From NCBI RefSeq assembly GCF_001439605.1, contig NZ_LMBX01000027.1:1-59705 (forward strand): a DNA stretch of 59,705 nucleotides. The letters are read 5' to 3'. Positions 49,652 to 58,703 of this stretch are shown here, one piece after another. Both the position numbers and the translations under genes were made by a program. The stretch comes from Cytobacillus praedii (GTDB taxonomy: Bacteria > Bacillota > Bacilli > Bacillales > Cytobacillaceae). Numbering within the stretch: position 1 is the first letter of the stretch; each line of letters begins with the position of its first letter. The notes beneath the pieces were generated by a model that had not been told where the DNA came from, did not search any database, and saw nothing but the letters and a program-made list of their open reading frames with translations.

Positions 49652-51223
49652 CTATTTAACAATCCCCAATGCTTGCCTATATGATTGAACACAGTTTCTG
49701 CCTTTTCCCTTTGCTGCATAAAGAGCTTCGTCGGCTTGTTTCATTAATGAATGGATAGAGTATTGACTTTCACCGGCATTAATATAAGCATGTGAAACCC
49801 CAAAGCTAGACGTTATAACTACTTCTTCGCCATTAATCAGACGATTTTCTTTAGCTATTTCCTCACGGAGAGTCTCCGCAAACTCACAAGCCTGATACAA
49901 AGGAGTATTTGCCATACATATAATAAATTCTTCGCCTCCATAGCGCCCCATAATATCTGTATTCCGTAAGCTTTTCTTAGCAGTATCTGCAACATGCACT
50001 AAAATATGATCTCCGATAGCATGTCCGAACGTATCATTCACTTTCTTAAAATGATCGATATCAAACATAATAATAGACACGCCTCCACCATTAATTGTAA
50101 GTGATTCGAAAACTTCTTCTATTTTTTCCATAAAGAAAGTCCGATTAAATACTTTTGTTAGTCCATCCGTGCTTGCCAGTTTTTTTAGTTCTTCCTGGAT
50201 ATGGACTCTTTCAGTTACATTTGCAAACGTTACAATCCTTCCTATAGATATATTTTTCTTATTTTGAACAGGTGAAAACCGTATATGATAGTATACATGT
50301 TCCCCCCCAAGACTTATCTTGTAATCACACTCTTGCTTATTACTTATGATTTCTGCCAGCCTTGGGTTACTGCGAAGGACATCCCTTATCGGCTTACCAA
50401 TCGCATGCTTGTTTAATTTTGGGATTAACTGCAGCATCGTACCATTATAATCGACAATCACATTATTTTGATTCAGAACAATGACACCTTCTTGCATGTT
50501 TTCAAATACTATGTCTCTAGCAATAGGAGTGACATTAAACATTTGAAAAGATACAAGGGCTATTCCATGAAACAAAAAGGAAATGCTCATAGATACAGGT
50601 CCAAGGTCAATGCCGCTTGGACTCAGCCCGTTAATATAAAAGTAGTTTGCTAGTAAGGGAATCATTAGTCCCGCTATCATCAAAAGGATTTGCATCCGAA
50701 ACTTAAATGATGATTTCTTCAGCTGCATGAGCAATATGATAATACTCATCATAAAACACAAAAAAAGAAAGATGGAATGGATGTAAAACCAAGGACCACC
50801 TTCCAGATCGATTGTTGGGAATGGAGTATCACTTCTTAGTTTCATTGATTTGTAATATAAATGATGAAGGCTATTCGTATTATGCATGAAGATGGTTATA
50901 ATCGGGATAACATAAAGTGTATAGCAAATCCATGGCTTTAGTCTTTGTCCAACATAATCCAAACACATTAATAAGATGAATACTGGAATGAACGGCAATG
51001 CGAGATACTCAATTCTTAACCATAATCTTATTTCCTCTAGCGACGTACCCATCAGTTCAAAGGCGTATGCAAAAGTAAAAACGGCAGACATGAAAGTAAC
51101 TAATATATAATATCTAGCTCCAGGCGCGTCCTTTATTTTCCAAACAGCATACCCACATAAAAAAAGGCTTAATAAGCCAGCTATTACAACCACTAATACA
51201 TACAATAATAATTCCTGGGCCAT
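49652..51223 (-). CDS. Membrane diguanylate cyclase (7TM-PAS-GGDEF)
   Basis: A 523-residue protein: seven N-terminal TM segments (about 5-225) of the histidine-kinase N-terminal 7TM type, a PAS domain (about 235-345, MQEGVIVLNQNNVIVDYNG) and a GGDEF domain (about 350-515). The active-site loop is RYGGEEFIICM, so the GGEEF signature is intact, with DIDHFKKVNDTFGH for metal and GTP. It should make cyclic di-GMP in response to a membrane or ligand signal. Monocistronic. Confidence 0.9.
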   Translation of the reverse strand: MAQELLLYVLVVVIAGLLSLFLCGYAVWKIKDAPGARYYILVTFMSAVFTFAYAFELMGTSLEEIRLWLRIEYLALPFIPVFILLMCLDYVGQRLKPWICYTLYVIPIITIFMHNTNSLHHLYYKSMKLRSDTPFPTIDLEGGPWFYIHSIFLFLCFMMSIIILLMQLKKSSFKFRMQILLMIAGLMIPLLANYFYINGLSPSGIDLGPVSMSISFLFHGIALVSFQMFNVTPIARDIVFENMQEGVIVLNQNNVIVDYNGTMLQLIPKLNKHAIGKPIRDVLRSNPRLAEIISNKQECDYKISLGGEHVYYHIRFSPVQNKKNISIGRIVTFANVTERVHIQEELKKLASTDGLTKVFNRTFFMEKIEEVFESLTINGGGVSIIMFDIDHFKKVNDTFGHAIGDHILVHVADTAKKSLRNTDIMGRYGGEEFIICMANTPLYQACEFAETLREEIAKENRLINGEEVVITSSFGVSHAYINAGESQYSIHSLMKQADEALYAAKGKGRNCVQSYRQALGIVK

Positions 51224-51321
51224 TTCTACCTACTCCATATAATAAAAACTGTTATTTTCACTATTATATAGCAGTTTATTCCTATATGACTAGTTTTAAT
51301 ATTTGAATTATTTGAAGATAA

Positions 51322-51347
51322 AAGGCTTGGAGAAATCTCCAAGCCTT
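51322..51347 (-). terminator. Hairpin after the 55-residue protein gene
   Basis: AAGGCTTGGAG/CTCCAAGCCTT with a 4-nt loop; the tract after it on the reverse strand (TTTATCTTC) is moderate. Confidence 0.65.
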
Positions 51348-51367
51348 CAGTAGCTAGTATGTTCTTT

Positions 51368-51535
51368 TTATTTAGGTTCCGTATCTTGCTTCGGATCTGG
51401 CTGTTTTCCCTTTTCTTTTAACTCTTTATTCGTATCCATACTCTCCATTATTTTTCCATTTTCCTTCATTTCCGTGAAATTCTGAACCATTGTGCCATTC
51501 ATTGGATTCAGTTCTTTTTTCATCGCCCTCTTCAT
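51368..51535 (-). CDS. 55-residue hydrophilic protein, unknown
   Basis: ATG at 51535 lies seven to eight nt after GAGGTGAG. The product is 55 residues, Lys/Glu/Met-rich, with a run of internal Met residues (MNGTMVQNFTEMKENGKIM) and a Pro-rich tail KQPDPKQDTEPK. No Cys or Trp, no membrane segment. Such short charged proteins are often spore or stress-associated in Bacillus; that is inference. A hairpin terminator follows. Confidence 0.65.
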   Translation of the reverse strand: MKRAMKKELNPMNGTMVQNFTEMKENGKIMESMDTNKELKEKGKQPDPKQDTEPK

Positions 51536-51574
51536 TGCACTCACCTCAAGTTATTTTTTGATTTAATGAAATGA

Positions 51575-51853
51575 TTACTGAACTTTTTCATTGAAGAATT
51601 GCACAGAATATAAAGCACCTTCACTAACCATATTATTGTCTTCTATATCTCTAGGATGCGGATGTCCTCCTTTTTCAATCGGAAGATTTTCACTTTTATC
51701 AAATGGAGAGGGTTTTACTTTTCTTTTCCAATCTCTTAGCACATCTTTAGCAAGGATTCTATTTGGTTTAGACGATAACCATATAGCTGCTGCAGATGCT
51801 CCTACCCCAATACCTACTGCCGTTACTGATTTTACAAGTGAAGCTTGTTTCAT
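51575..51853 (-). CDS. 92-residue membrane-anchored protein, unknown
   Basis: One N-terminal TM helix (SVTAVGIGVGASAAAIWLSS, residues 9-28) is followed by a basic segment and a hydrophilic tail with GGHPHPRDIEDNNMVSEGAL. The ATG at 51853 follows GGAGG by seven nt; the longer frame to 51964 overlaps the phosphatase stop without support. The architecture resembles YtxH-like small proteins, but the family is not certain. Confidence 0.7.
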   Translation of the reverse strand: MKQASLVKSVTAVGIGVGASAAAIWLSSKPNRILAKDVLRDWKRKVKPSPFDKSENLPIEKGGHPHPRDIEDNNMVSEGALYSVQFFNEKVQ

Positions 51854-51960
51854 AATAAGTCCTCCTCGTCTATTATGTTTTAAGCTTTCTTCATGAATCA
51901 TTCCATCTATTTCTCTACTAGATATATTCCCTATTTCTATCAAACTAAACATTTTTCTTT

Positions 51961-53046
51961 TCAAATGATTTCAGAAGGAATCCACCCTACTAAACCATTT
52001 TTCTTTTTCACTAAGGTATATCCTGATTGTTCTGCATCTAAGACATTCACTCTTTCGTCTATCTTAACCGACAAGAATGTCGTGCTTAAATCATCCTTAC
52101 AATAGACCCCATCCTCTCTTTCAACTAAATATTCATTTTTAATCCATTGCTTATACCCCAGCTTCACGTTCTCACACAAGGTGAAATAGGTTTCCCGTTC
52201 AATTACAAGCATTTCATAATTAGGCCATGTTACTGTACCTACACGGTTTGTCTCATCCGCATATTCCATTTTCACTTTTCTTTCCTCTTTTACTTCATCA
52301 ACAAACTCATATGAAAATTGATTATTCGCGAATATGAGTGCATTTAATTGTCCATCTTTTTTTATCTGGTTCCCGCCATCGATCGCAATGATCTTCTTTT
52401 CCTGATCTATAAATGGATTATTCGAACTTTCCATCTGAAAACGATAATTAACTGCTGGCCAATGCCCGACAATAACGTTTTTTCTCATTTGATGCCCTTT
52501 ATCTAAGAATGAATCAATGGAAAGCGCGAAGGATTCCTCTGTTTCCTTCCAATCTGCCCGATTCTCTATTCCAGCATGTATGAGAATGAAATGTTCGGTC
52601 TCAAAAGCAATGGGCAAAGACTCAATCCAATCAATTTCTTCTTTGTAATAGCTCATATAAAATTGAGCAAGCTCTTTCATATCATTGAAATCTTCTAAGA
52701 TTTGATGCCGCTCTTTAAGCATTTCATTTAAAAATGAATGCTTATGCTTTTTCATATAAGGAATAATATTTTCATTCCCTGCTAGAGCATAACGGTACAA
52801 AATATCACAATTTCCTTTTGTGACAAAAACATCTTTCGATTGCTCTGTCATCCATTTGACATAACGAACAAGCTCTAAACTGCGCAACCCCTTCTCACAA
52901 AGATCCCCGTTAATAAATAGATAATCATCCTTCGTATACTGTACCTTTTCTAATAGGTTTTTAAATAGAGCTAAACTTGCATGGATATCCGATAGAATAA
53001 TTACTCGTCTTTCTGGATTTAAGTTTAATTGGCAAATATTTAACAT
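51961..53046 (-). CDS. Metallophosphoesterase with C-terminal SH3-like domain
   Basis: A 361-residue protein. Metal motifs of the PPP/ApaH type are SDIHAS (about 19-24), GDLCEKG (about 47-53), GNCD (about 78-81; Cys replaces the usual His), HAG (about 155-157) and GHWP. Residues about 295-361 form an SH3-like module ending in GYTLVKKKNGLVGWIPSEII. It may be a protein or dinucleoside phosphatase tethered by its SH3 part. Start follows GGGAGATTACT. Confidence 0.82.
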   Translation of the reverse strand: MLNICQLNLNPERRVIILSDIHASLALFKNLLEKVQYTKDDYLFINGDLCEKGLRSLELVRYVKWMTEQSKDVFVTKGNCDILYRYALAGNENIIPYMKKHKHSFLNEMLKERHQILEDFNDMKELAQFYMSYYKEEIDWIESLPIAFETEHFILIHAGIENRADWKETEESFALSIDSFLDKGHQMRKNVIVGHWPAVNYRFQMESSNNPFIDQEKKIIAIDGGNQIKKDGQLNALIFANNQFSYEFVDEVKEERKVKMEYADETNRVGTVTWPNYEMLVIERETYFTLCENVKLGYKQWIKNEYLVEREDGVYCKDDLSTTFLSVKIDERVNVLDAEQSGYTLVKKKNGLVGWIPSEII

Positions 53047-53164
53047 AGTAATCTCCCATTAACCCCGATTGTATTTTTTAATAATTCCCACTTATTATAT
53101 CATTTGTTTTCAGACGCCTCTTTAGCGATCCTGTTCTAAAGGGAATCATTATTTTCTAAAATTA

Positions 53165-53193
53165 TTGAATATTAAATTCTAAAAATATAGAAT
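53165..53193 (+). promoter_or_regulatory. Promoter and operator of the ArsR-MFS operon
   Basis: TTGAAT (53165-53170), 17 nt, TAGAAT (53188-53193). Inverted repeat ATTCTA-N6-TAGAAT (53176-53193) spans the spacer and -10, so the ArsR-type product should repress its own operon. Confidence 0.65.
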
Positions 53194-53224
53194 ATAAACA
53201 AATGATATAAAAGAGGTGCTATAT

Positions 53225-54268
53225 TTGGATATTTTAAATCTTACAGGCAGAAAGAGAGAAACTTACCAAATTCAGCTAGAATACTCCCTTTTGTGGGAAT
53301 GTGCATTAGGGATCGCAGCCATTACCAATACACCGCTTATTAAAACGTTAGAAAAACCTCCCGCGTATTGGACTGATATTAGAAATTCTGCACCAAAAGA
53401 ATTATTGCAGCATTTAGACTTTGTCGAGAAGAATAATACGTGGAAAGCGCTACTCCAACTGCTGCATAAAAAGCCATTCATCCAGCTATCCGAATTTACA
53501 ACGTATATAGAAGATCTTCCGAATATAGATTTAAAGTTTATTTGTTTGCCATTTATAGGCACCCACTATCAAGAACTCAGGCACAATGCAGCAATCGGAG
53601 TGCAAACTGCAATGAAAGAAATGCAGCACTTAACGAACGATCATCCTTATTTGCCTGACTATATAGCATTTATTTGTCAAGCAGATGAAAAGCTCCTAAA
53701 GGAACATCTTATCCATGTCATGACAGGCTGGTACGAAACAGTTATAAATAATTGGCCTGAAAAGCTTTTGGCTATTTTACAAACGGATTATGAAGCGAAG
53801 AAATTAATGGAAGAAAAAATGGAATCTGAAGAATTCGTAGAATGGGCAACTGGCGGAGTTACTTATTTACCAGAACCAAGCATACATACAGTCATTTTAA
53901 TTCCACAATATATATACCGCCCATGGAATATTGAAGCAGATATAGAGGGAGCAAAGGTTTTCTATTATCCCATAGCCAATGAAAGTATCTCTCCCAATGA
54001 TAAATACACACCTAATCACTTTTTTGTTCTTAAACATAAGGCATTAGGAGATGAGGTTCGAATGCGAATGATCAAAATGCTGAATGAACATGACCGTACC
54101 TTACAGGAGCTTACTTCACAATTGAATATTGGAAAATCTACAATCCACCATCACCTGAAGATTCTTAGAGCAGCTAAACTAGTTGAAACGTCTCAATCCA
54201 AATATTCACTTAAAAGAAACGCACTCGAAGGATTAGCAAAAGAGTTAGAACTGTATTTAAATCAATGA
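53225..54268 (+). CDS. ArsR-type regulator with large N-terminal domain
   Basis: A 347-residue protein. Residues 1-255 form a mostly helical domain of the DUF5937 kind. The C-terminal winged helix has FFVLKHKALGDEVRMRMIKM, LNIGKSTIHHHLKILRAAKL and a wing. I use the TTG at 53225, six nt after AGAGGTG; the GTG at 53216 lies inside that site. The MFS gene follows after 22 bp. The large N-terminal domain probably binds the pump's substrate. Confidence 0.83.
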   Translation: MDILNLTGRKRETYQIQLEYSLLWECALGIAAITNTPLIKTLEKPPAYWTDIRNSAPKELLQHLDFVEKNNTWKALLQLLHKKPFIQLSEFTTYIEDLPNIDLKFICLPFIGTHYQELRHNAAIGVQTAMKEMQHLTNDHPYLPDYIAFICQADEKLLKEHLIHVMTGWYETVINNWPEKLLAILQTDYEAKKLMEEKMESEEFVEWATGGVTYLPEPSIHTVILIPQYIYRPWNIEADIEGAKVFYYPIANESISPNDKYTPNHFFVLKHKALGDEVRMRMIKMLNEHDRTLQELTSQLNIGKSTIHHHLKILRAAKLVETSQSKYSLKRNALEGLAKELELYLNQ

Positions 54269-54290
54269 TAAGGCTTTAGGTGGGAGATAT

Positions 54291-55511
54291 ATGAGGAACA
54301 GTATTTTTAAAAATCGATCGTTTGTATTTGTATGGATTGGAAATGCAATCTCTGAATTTGGCGGTGCTTTTGGGACCTTTTGTAATTCTATTCTTATTTA
54401 TCAGCTTACTGGTTCCACAATGGCACTTGGGAGTATGTGGCTATTATATTTTCTCCCTTCCCTTATTCTCCAATTATTCATTGGTCCATTTATCGATCGC
54501 TGGAGCCGAAAGTGGATTATGGTCTTTTCGCAATGGATTAGAGGAGGAGTTTTCCTTATCCCCCTTGTTTCATTATTAACAGAAAATCTCGTATCCTGGC
54601 ATATTTTCGCAGTACAAATCATCGTAGGATTGGTCACACCCGTATATACACCAGCAAATCAGGCAATCATCCCTTCCATTGTGGAAAAAGAACGGTTAAA
54701 AACGGCTAACGCCTATTTGGATGGAACACTTAGACTGATGACTTTTATGGCTCCAATTGCTGGAGGAGTAGTGGTGGAATCCTTTGGTGTAAAACTAACT
54801 CTTTTCATTGTAAGTAGCTTCCTTCTGGCAAGCGGTACATTATTACTATTTATAAAAGAGGAAAAGGCCTATCAAAATGAGCGAAAAACTTGGTTACAGC
54901 AATTTACTGAAGGAATATCCTACTTTTTCAAGCAGCCTATCATAGTTTGGCTAGGAATCTTTCTTGCTTTTGTTCAATTTGGAGTAGGCGCTGCCATGGT
55001 TATCAATCTTCCCTACATAACTACTGAATTATCAGGGACCTATGCTGAATACGGTTATTTTATGGCAAGCTTCCCTCTGGGTTATGTAATCGGATCTATG
55101 TTAATCGGAAAAATTAAATACAAAAGCCGGCGAGTGATCATGCTAGGATCACTGGTTATAGGCGGGTTTACTTATCTATTTCTTGCCATTAATCATTGTA
55201 TGTATGTTGCATATATAACAGAGGCAATTGCCGGTGTTGCCATGGCAATTTTCGGAGTACATAATATATCCATCTTTCAGCAAATAATACCAAACCATTT
55301 AATGGGGAAGGTCATTTCTGTAAGGCTTTTTATTATTCGTGGTGCGATGCCTATAGGGGTAGCCGCAGGCAGCGTATTAAGTGAGCTATGGGGGATAAGG
55401 CCATTATATCTATTAATAGGATCACTCATTTGTTGTGTCTCTTTAATAGGTATCTTTCTCCCATATTTTAAATTTATTGATAATCCAATAGAAAAGGAGA
55501 TGTCTTCATAA
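54291..55511 (+). CDS. MFS transporter (MFS_3 type)
   Basis: A 406-residue, 12-TM facilitator: motif A GPFIDRWSRKWIM between TM2 and TM3, and TPVYTPANQAIIPSIV in TM4-5, typical of the macrolide/enterobactin exporter group. Cotranscribed with the ArsR-type gene upstream. No leader peptide is seen here. Substrate unknown. Confidence 0.85.
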   Translation: MRNSIFKNRSFVFVWIGNAISEFGGAFGTFCNSILIYQLTGSTMALGSMWLLYFLPSLILQLFIGPFIDRWSRKWIMVFSQWIRGGVFLIPLVSLLTENLVSWHIFAVQIIVGLVTPVYTPANQAIIPSIVEKERLKTANAYLDGTLRLMTFMAPIAGGVVVESFGVKLTLFIVSSFLLASGTLLLFIKEEKAYQNERKTWLQQFTEGISYFFKQPIIVWLGIFLAFVQFGVGAAMVINLPYITTELSGTYAEYGYFMASFPLGYVIGSMLIGKIKYKSRRVIMLGSLVIGGFTYLFLAINHCMYVAYITEAIAGVAMAIFGVHNISIFQQIIPNHLMGKVISVRLFIIRGAMPIGVAAGSVLSELWGIRPLYLLIGSLICCVSLIGIFLPYFKFIDNPIEKEMSS

Positions 55512-55529
55512 TAAGAAGTTCTTATAAAC

Positions 55530-55552
55530 AAGCTGCCGTAATTGGCAGCTTT
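55530..55552. terminator. Hairpin between the MFS and MarR genes
   Basis: AAGCTGCC/GGCAGCTT between convergent stops; short T-tract (TTTC) so moderate strength. Confidence 0.55.
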
Positions 55553-55561
55553 CTAATGAAT

Positions 55562-55999
55562 CTAATCAATCAATGCTTCATTCATACGCTCTAGAAGTTC
55601 ACCAAATATCTCTTTCTCTTTATTTGACCAGTTTTCTAACATCGCATGATATCGCTCAATTCTCATTTTTTTGTCTATTATTAATTTTTCTCTGCCTATA
55701 TCCGTAAGTCTGAATAAGCTTACCCTGCCATCCGTTGGATCTGAAAAACGCGAAATATATCCTTTTGCTTCAATAGCAGATGCTTGTCTAGAAAGAGTTG
55801 ATATATCTAAATTAAAGGTTTCAGCCAAAGCTTTTAATCGAGATGGACCAAATTCATCTAGATGCCTTAATAATAAATAGACAGATCTCTCCAAATGCCC
55901 AATTTTTTTATCGGAAATATCTAAATAAACAGCTCGCCGGATTAATGTAGTAAGTTCATATTCTATACGTTCAACTGCATTTTGGTTTTCTTTTTGCAA
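55562..55999 (-). CDS. MarR family regulator
   Basis: A 145-residue MarR winged helix: 'LLRHLDEFGPSRLKALAETF', LDISTLSRQASAIEAKGYIS and the DPTDGRVSLFRLT wing. TTG start at 55999 follows GGAGGGG. It is divergent from the lrgA/lrgB-like operon, with overlapping -35 boxes and a 37-bp palindrome, so it should repress that operon and itself. Confidence 0.86.
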   Translation of the reverse strand: MQKENQNAVERIEYELTTLIRRAVYLDISDKKIGHLERSVYLLLRHLDEFGPSRLKALAETFNLDISTLSRQASAIEAKGYISRFSDPTDGRVSLFRLTDIGREKLIIDKKMRIERYHAMLENWSNKEKEIFGELLERMNEALID

Positions 56000-56020
56000 T
56001 GGATTCCCCTCCGCTTATAT

Positions 56021-56048
56021 TTTATACAATTTAATTGATGATTGACAA
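56021..56048 (-). promoter_or_regulatory. marR promoter
   Basis: Reverse strand TTGTCA (56043-56048), 16 nt, TATAAA (56021-56026). Its -35 overlaps the opposite TTGACA at 56042-56047. Confidence 0.65.
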
Positions 56049-56069
56049 ATCGGCATTTACTTGTATAAT
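56042..56069 (+). promoter_or_regulatory. Promoter of the lrgA/lrgB-like operon
   Basis: TTGACA (56042-56047), 16 nt, TATAAT (56064-56069). The start point falls in the large palindrome. Confidence 0.75.
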
Positions 56070-56106
56070 ACAAACATATACTTGTATCTTACAAGTATAT
56101 GTTTGT
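56070..56106. promoter_or_regulatory. 37-bp perfect inverted repeat, MarR operator
   Basis: ACAAACATATACTTGTA (56070-56086), TCT, then its exact complement (56090-56106). The core ACTTGTA/TACAAGT recurs imperfectly at 56060-56075. It begins right after the -10, so binding would block initiation. On RNA it would also form a very stable 5' hairpin. Confidence 0.8.
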
Positions 56107-56188
56107 AAAGTAAAGGTCTTAATTATCATCATCACGATTTCACATGAAAAAGGAGGCAGTTGTTCTTTATTTAAAGAACAGCAGTATT

Positions 56189-56593
56189 ATGAAGGGACTT
56201 CAAATTATCTACCAAATTGCAATCTTATATGCTTTCACATGGATTGGAAATGTTATTCATCATATTTTCCCTATCCCAATCCCAGGAAGTATTATTGGTC
56301 TAATTCTATTACTTATTTGTTTATCACTCAAAATTATTCCATTGAAGATCATAGAGAATGGAGCAAACTTTTTATTAGCTTATCTGCCATTATTATTTAT
56401 TCCTGCCATGATTGGAATTATGAATTACCCGTCACTATTCTCTATCAGTGGAGCGATCTTATGTTTGATCGGCATTGTTAGCACTATTGTGACCATGCTG
56501 GTGTCAGGAACAGCCAGCCAATTTTTAGAAAAGAAGACACTAAAACGAAAGGATAATAAAAAATGCAGCAGTCACTTATCGCAATCATTGTAA
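56189..56593 (+). CDS. CidA/LrgA family holin-like protein
   Basis: A 134-residue protein with four TM segments and the family motif PIPIPGSIIGLILLLICL. I use the ATG at 56189, where family members begin. An in-frame ATG at 56144 has no ribosome binding site of its own; GGAGG at 56152-56156 is parted from 56189 by a 20-nt self-complementary stretch. LrgA/CidA proteins influence autolysis or pyruvate transport. It overlaps lrgB by 31 bp. Confidence 0.83.
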   Translation: MKGLQIIYQIAILYAFTWIGNVIHHIFPIPIPGSIIGLILLLICLSLKIIPLKIIENGANFLLAYLPLLFIPAMIGIMNYPSLFSISGAILCLIGIVSTIVTMLVSGTASQFLEKKTLKRKDNKKCSSHLSQSL

Positions 56594-57255
56594 TTCTTGG
56601 AACTGTTGTTGTTTACTTAGCAATGGCGAAAATCTATGCACGGCTTCCCAATCCGATTTTAATTCCCGTCCTTACTGCAACAACTCTCATCATTCTGCTT
56701 CTATTACTTACTAATATTTCGTATGATGAGTATATGATTGGCGGTAAGTGGATTAATTCTTTATTAGGACCAGCAGTTGTTGCATTGGCCTATCCACTTT
56801 ATAAAAACCGCCACATATTAATAAGCTATATCTATCCAATTATTGTTGGTGTTCTAATTGGATTGTTTTCAGGTATGATCAGCGGAATCTTAATAGCAAA
56901 GGTTTTTGGAATAAACCGTGACTTAATTCTATCCATAATTCCAAAGTCAATCACTACACCTGTAGCCATTCAGATTGCTACAGATTTGGGTGTTGAGCCT
57001 TCTATGACAATGGTATTTGTCATGATTGCTGGTTTTTCTGGTGTTATTCTAGGGCCATTATTTTTAAAATGGAGCCGCATTAATAGCTCTATTGGCAGAG
57101 GGATTGCCCTTGGAAGTGCATCACATGCTCTAGGCACCTCGAAAGCATTTGAATATGGCGAACTGACAGCTTCTATCAGCTCTGTTTCTATGACATTATG
57201 TGCCGTCCTAGGGTCCATATTCGGACCTATTATTGCATGGGCGTTTCATATTTAA
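56563..57255 (+). CDS. LrgB/CidB family membrane protein
   Basis: A 230-residue LrgB protein with six or seven TM segments and the hallmark SIIPKSITTPVAIQIATDLG plus GIALGSASHALGTSKAFEYG. It works with the CidA/LrgA partner in murein-hydrolase control or as a pyruvate transporter (PftAB in B. subtilis). An aminoglycoside-kinase gene starts 24 bp downstream in the same operon. Confidence 0.88.
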   Translation: MQQSLIAIIVILGTVVVYLAMAKIYARLPNPILIPVLTATTLIILLLLLTNISYDEYMIGGKWINSLLGPAVVALAYPLYKNRHILISYIYPIIVGVLIGLFSGMISGILIAKVFGINRDLILSIIPKSITTPVAIQIATDLGVEPSMTMVFVMIAGFSGVILGPLFLKWSRINSSIGRGIALGSASHALGTSKAFEYGELTASISSVSMTLCAVLGSIFGPIIAWAFHI

Positions 57256-57279
57256 ACTCTCTGAAAAAGGAGATATTAA

Positions 57280-58185
57280 ATGAGGCAATTACCGAACAAA
57301 TTTGTACAAACAATCAAGTCTGTCCATAAAGAGAACGGTGAACAATGGCTGAATTGTTTTAATAAGCTCATTGAGGAATGTGAGGAGCGCTGGGACATCC
57401 AGTTCATGCCTCCATTCCCTTTGTCTTATAATTTCGTTGCGCCTGCTGTACGAAAAGCTCAAAAAGAAGTCGTTGTTAAACTTGGCATTCCTGGTGCAGA
57501 ATTTAATGCTGAAGTTTCCGCTCTAAAGCATTATAACGGACGTGGAATGGTTAAGCTCATTGATGTTGACCTCGAAAAGGGGATTCTCATTCTTGAACGA
57601 TTAACTCCAGGTACAATGTTGGCATCCTTAGAAGATGATCAAGCAGCTACACGTATTGCCTCAAGAGTCATGAAAGCATTGTGGATTCCTGCGTCAGGTT
57701 CCATGCAAGTTCTTACTAGTGAAGATAGGGAAAATGCCTTATTAAAAATATTGATAGAAAACCCTGAAGGAATTGGTCCCATTACAAAAGAAACGCTACA
57801 AGAAGCAGCTGAAACATTTACAGGATTAAATAGATCTATAGAAAAACCATATTTGCTTCATGGCGATCTTCATCATTACAATATATTAAAAACCGGCAGT
57901 GATTCATGGGCAGCCATTGACCCTAAAGGATTAATTGGTGATAGAGAGTATGATGTCATTCAATTTTTATTGAATCGATTGCCTGCTGAAAATTGGGCAT
58001 CTATGATCGAAAAGCGAATAATTATTTTAGCTGAAGAACTGGATCTCGATAAACATAGAATCTTTTTATGGGGTTTTGCCCATTCCGTTTTGGCCACATG
58101 CTGGTCTATTACTGACCACGAGAATTATGAAGAAGCTTTTTATCATTCCATACAATATTTTTGGGACCATTGCCGAACTATTTAA
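57280..58185 (+). CDS. Aminoglycoside/hydroxyurea phosphotransferase
   Basis: A 301-residue kinase of the streptomycin 6-phosphotransferase/hydroxyurea type. Catalytic loop HGDLHHYNIL (Asp196, Asn201) and metal site AIDPKG (Asp214) are intact; VVVKLGIP gives the ATP-binding Lys. It should phosphorylate streptomycin or a similar small molecule. Start follows AAAGGAGATATTAA. Its place behind lrgAB-like genes under MarR control is unusual. Confidence 0.85.
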   Translation: MRQLPNKFVQTIKSVHKENGEQWLNCFNKLIEECEERWDIQFMPPFPLSYNFVAPAVRKAQKEVVVKLGIPGAEFNAEVSALKHYNGRGMVKLIDVDLEKGILILERLTPGTMLASLEDDQAATRIASRVMKALWIPASGSMQVLTSEDRENALLKILIENPEGIGPITKETLQEAAETFTGLNRSIEKPYLLHGDLHHYNILKTGSDSWAAIDPKGLIGDREYDVIQFLLNRLPAENWASMIEKRIIILAEELDLDKHRIFLWGFAHSVLATCWSITDHENYEEAFYHSIQYFWDHCRTI

Positions 58186-58233
58186 AGAGCGGCGAGTAAG
58201 TTGTATAAAGAGAAGATACACGGAGGGACATAA

Positions 58234-58638
58234 ATGGAAAAGATTGTTTATACGATTCAGCCTCCTGATAATTTTAAGGGATTGTTGAAAATATATGAAT
58301 CATTAGGTTGGAATTCTTTAAAATTAACTATCAATGATTTAGAGAAAATGTGTAAACAAAGCTGGTATGCAGTGTATGCTTTTGATGAAGAACAGTTAGT
58401 TGGGATGGGACGAGTTATTTCTGATGGTGTGATTACAGCCATTATATGTGGAGTATGTGTAATGCCTGGTTATCAGTCCATGGGAATTGGCAAAGAACTG
58501 ATGAATCATATGATTAGCCATTGTGAACAAAATAAAGTAATTCCTCAACTTATGTGTGTGGAAAATCTGGAACGTTATTATGAGAATTTAGGTTTTGAAA
58601 GATTCGCTATTGGAATGAAAAAAAATATAATCCGATAA
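58234..58638 (+). CDS. GNAT family acetyltransferase
   Basis: A 134-residue GNAT: VCVMPGYQSMGIGKELMNHM gives the acetyl-CoA pyrophosphate loop (about 75-94); ENLERYYENLGFERF closes the fold. The ATG at 58234 follows ACGGAGGGACATAA. It is last in the MarR-controlled operon, after the phosphotransferase; an antibiotic-modifying role is possible but unproven. Confidence 0.82.
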   Translation: MEKIVYTIQPPDNFKGLLKIYESLGWNSLKLTINDLEKMCKQSWYAVYAFDEEQLVGMGRVISDGVITAIICGVCVMPGYQSMGIGKELMNHMISHCEQNKVIPQLMCVENLERYYENLGFERFAIGMKKNIIR

Positions 58639-58703
58639 ATTCGTTTTACTTGTTTTAGCTAAGCAATGTTTTCATAAAGACTTGAACGTTATTAAAAATA
58701 GAG

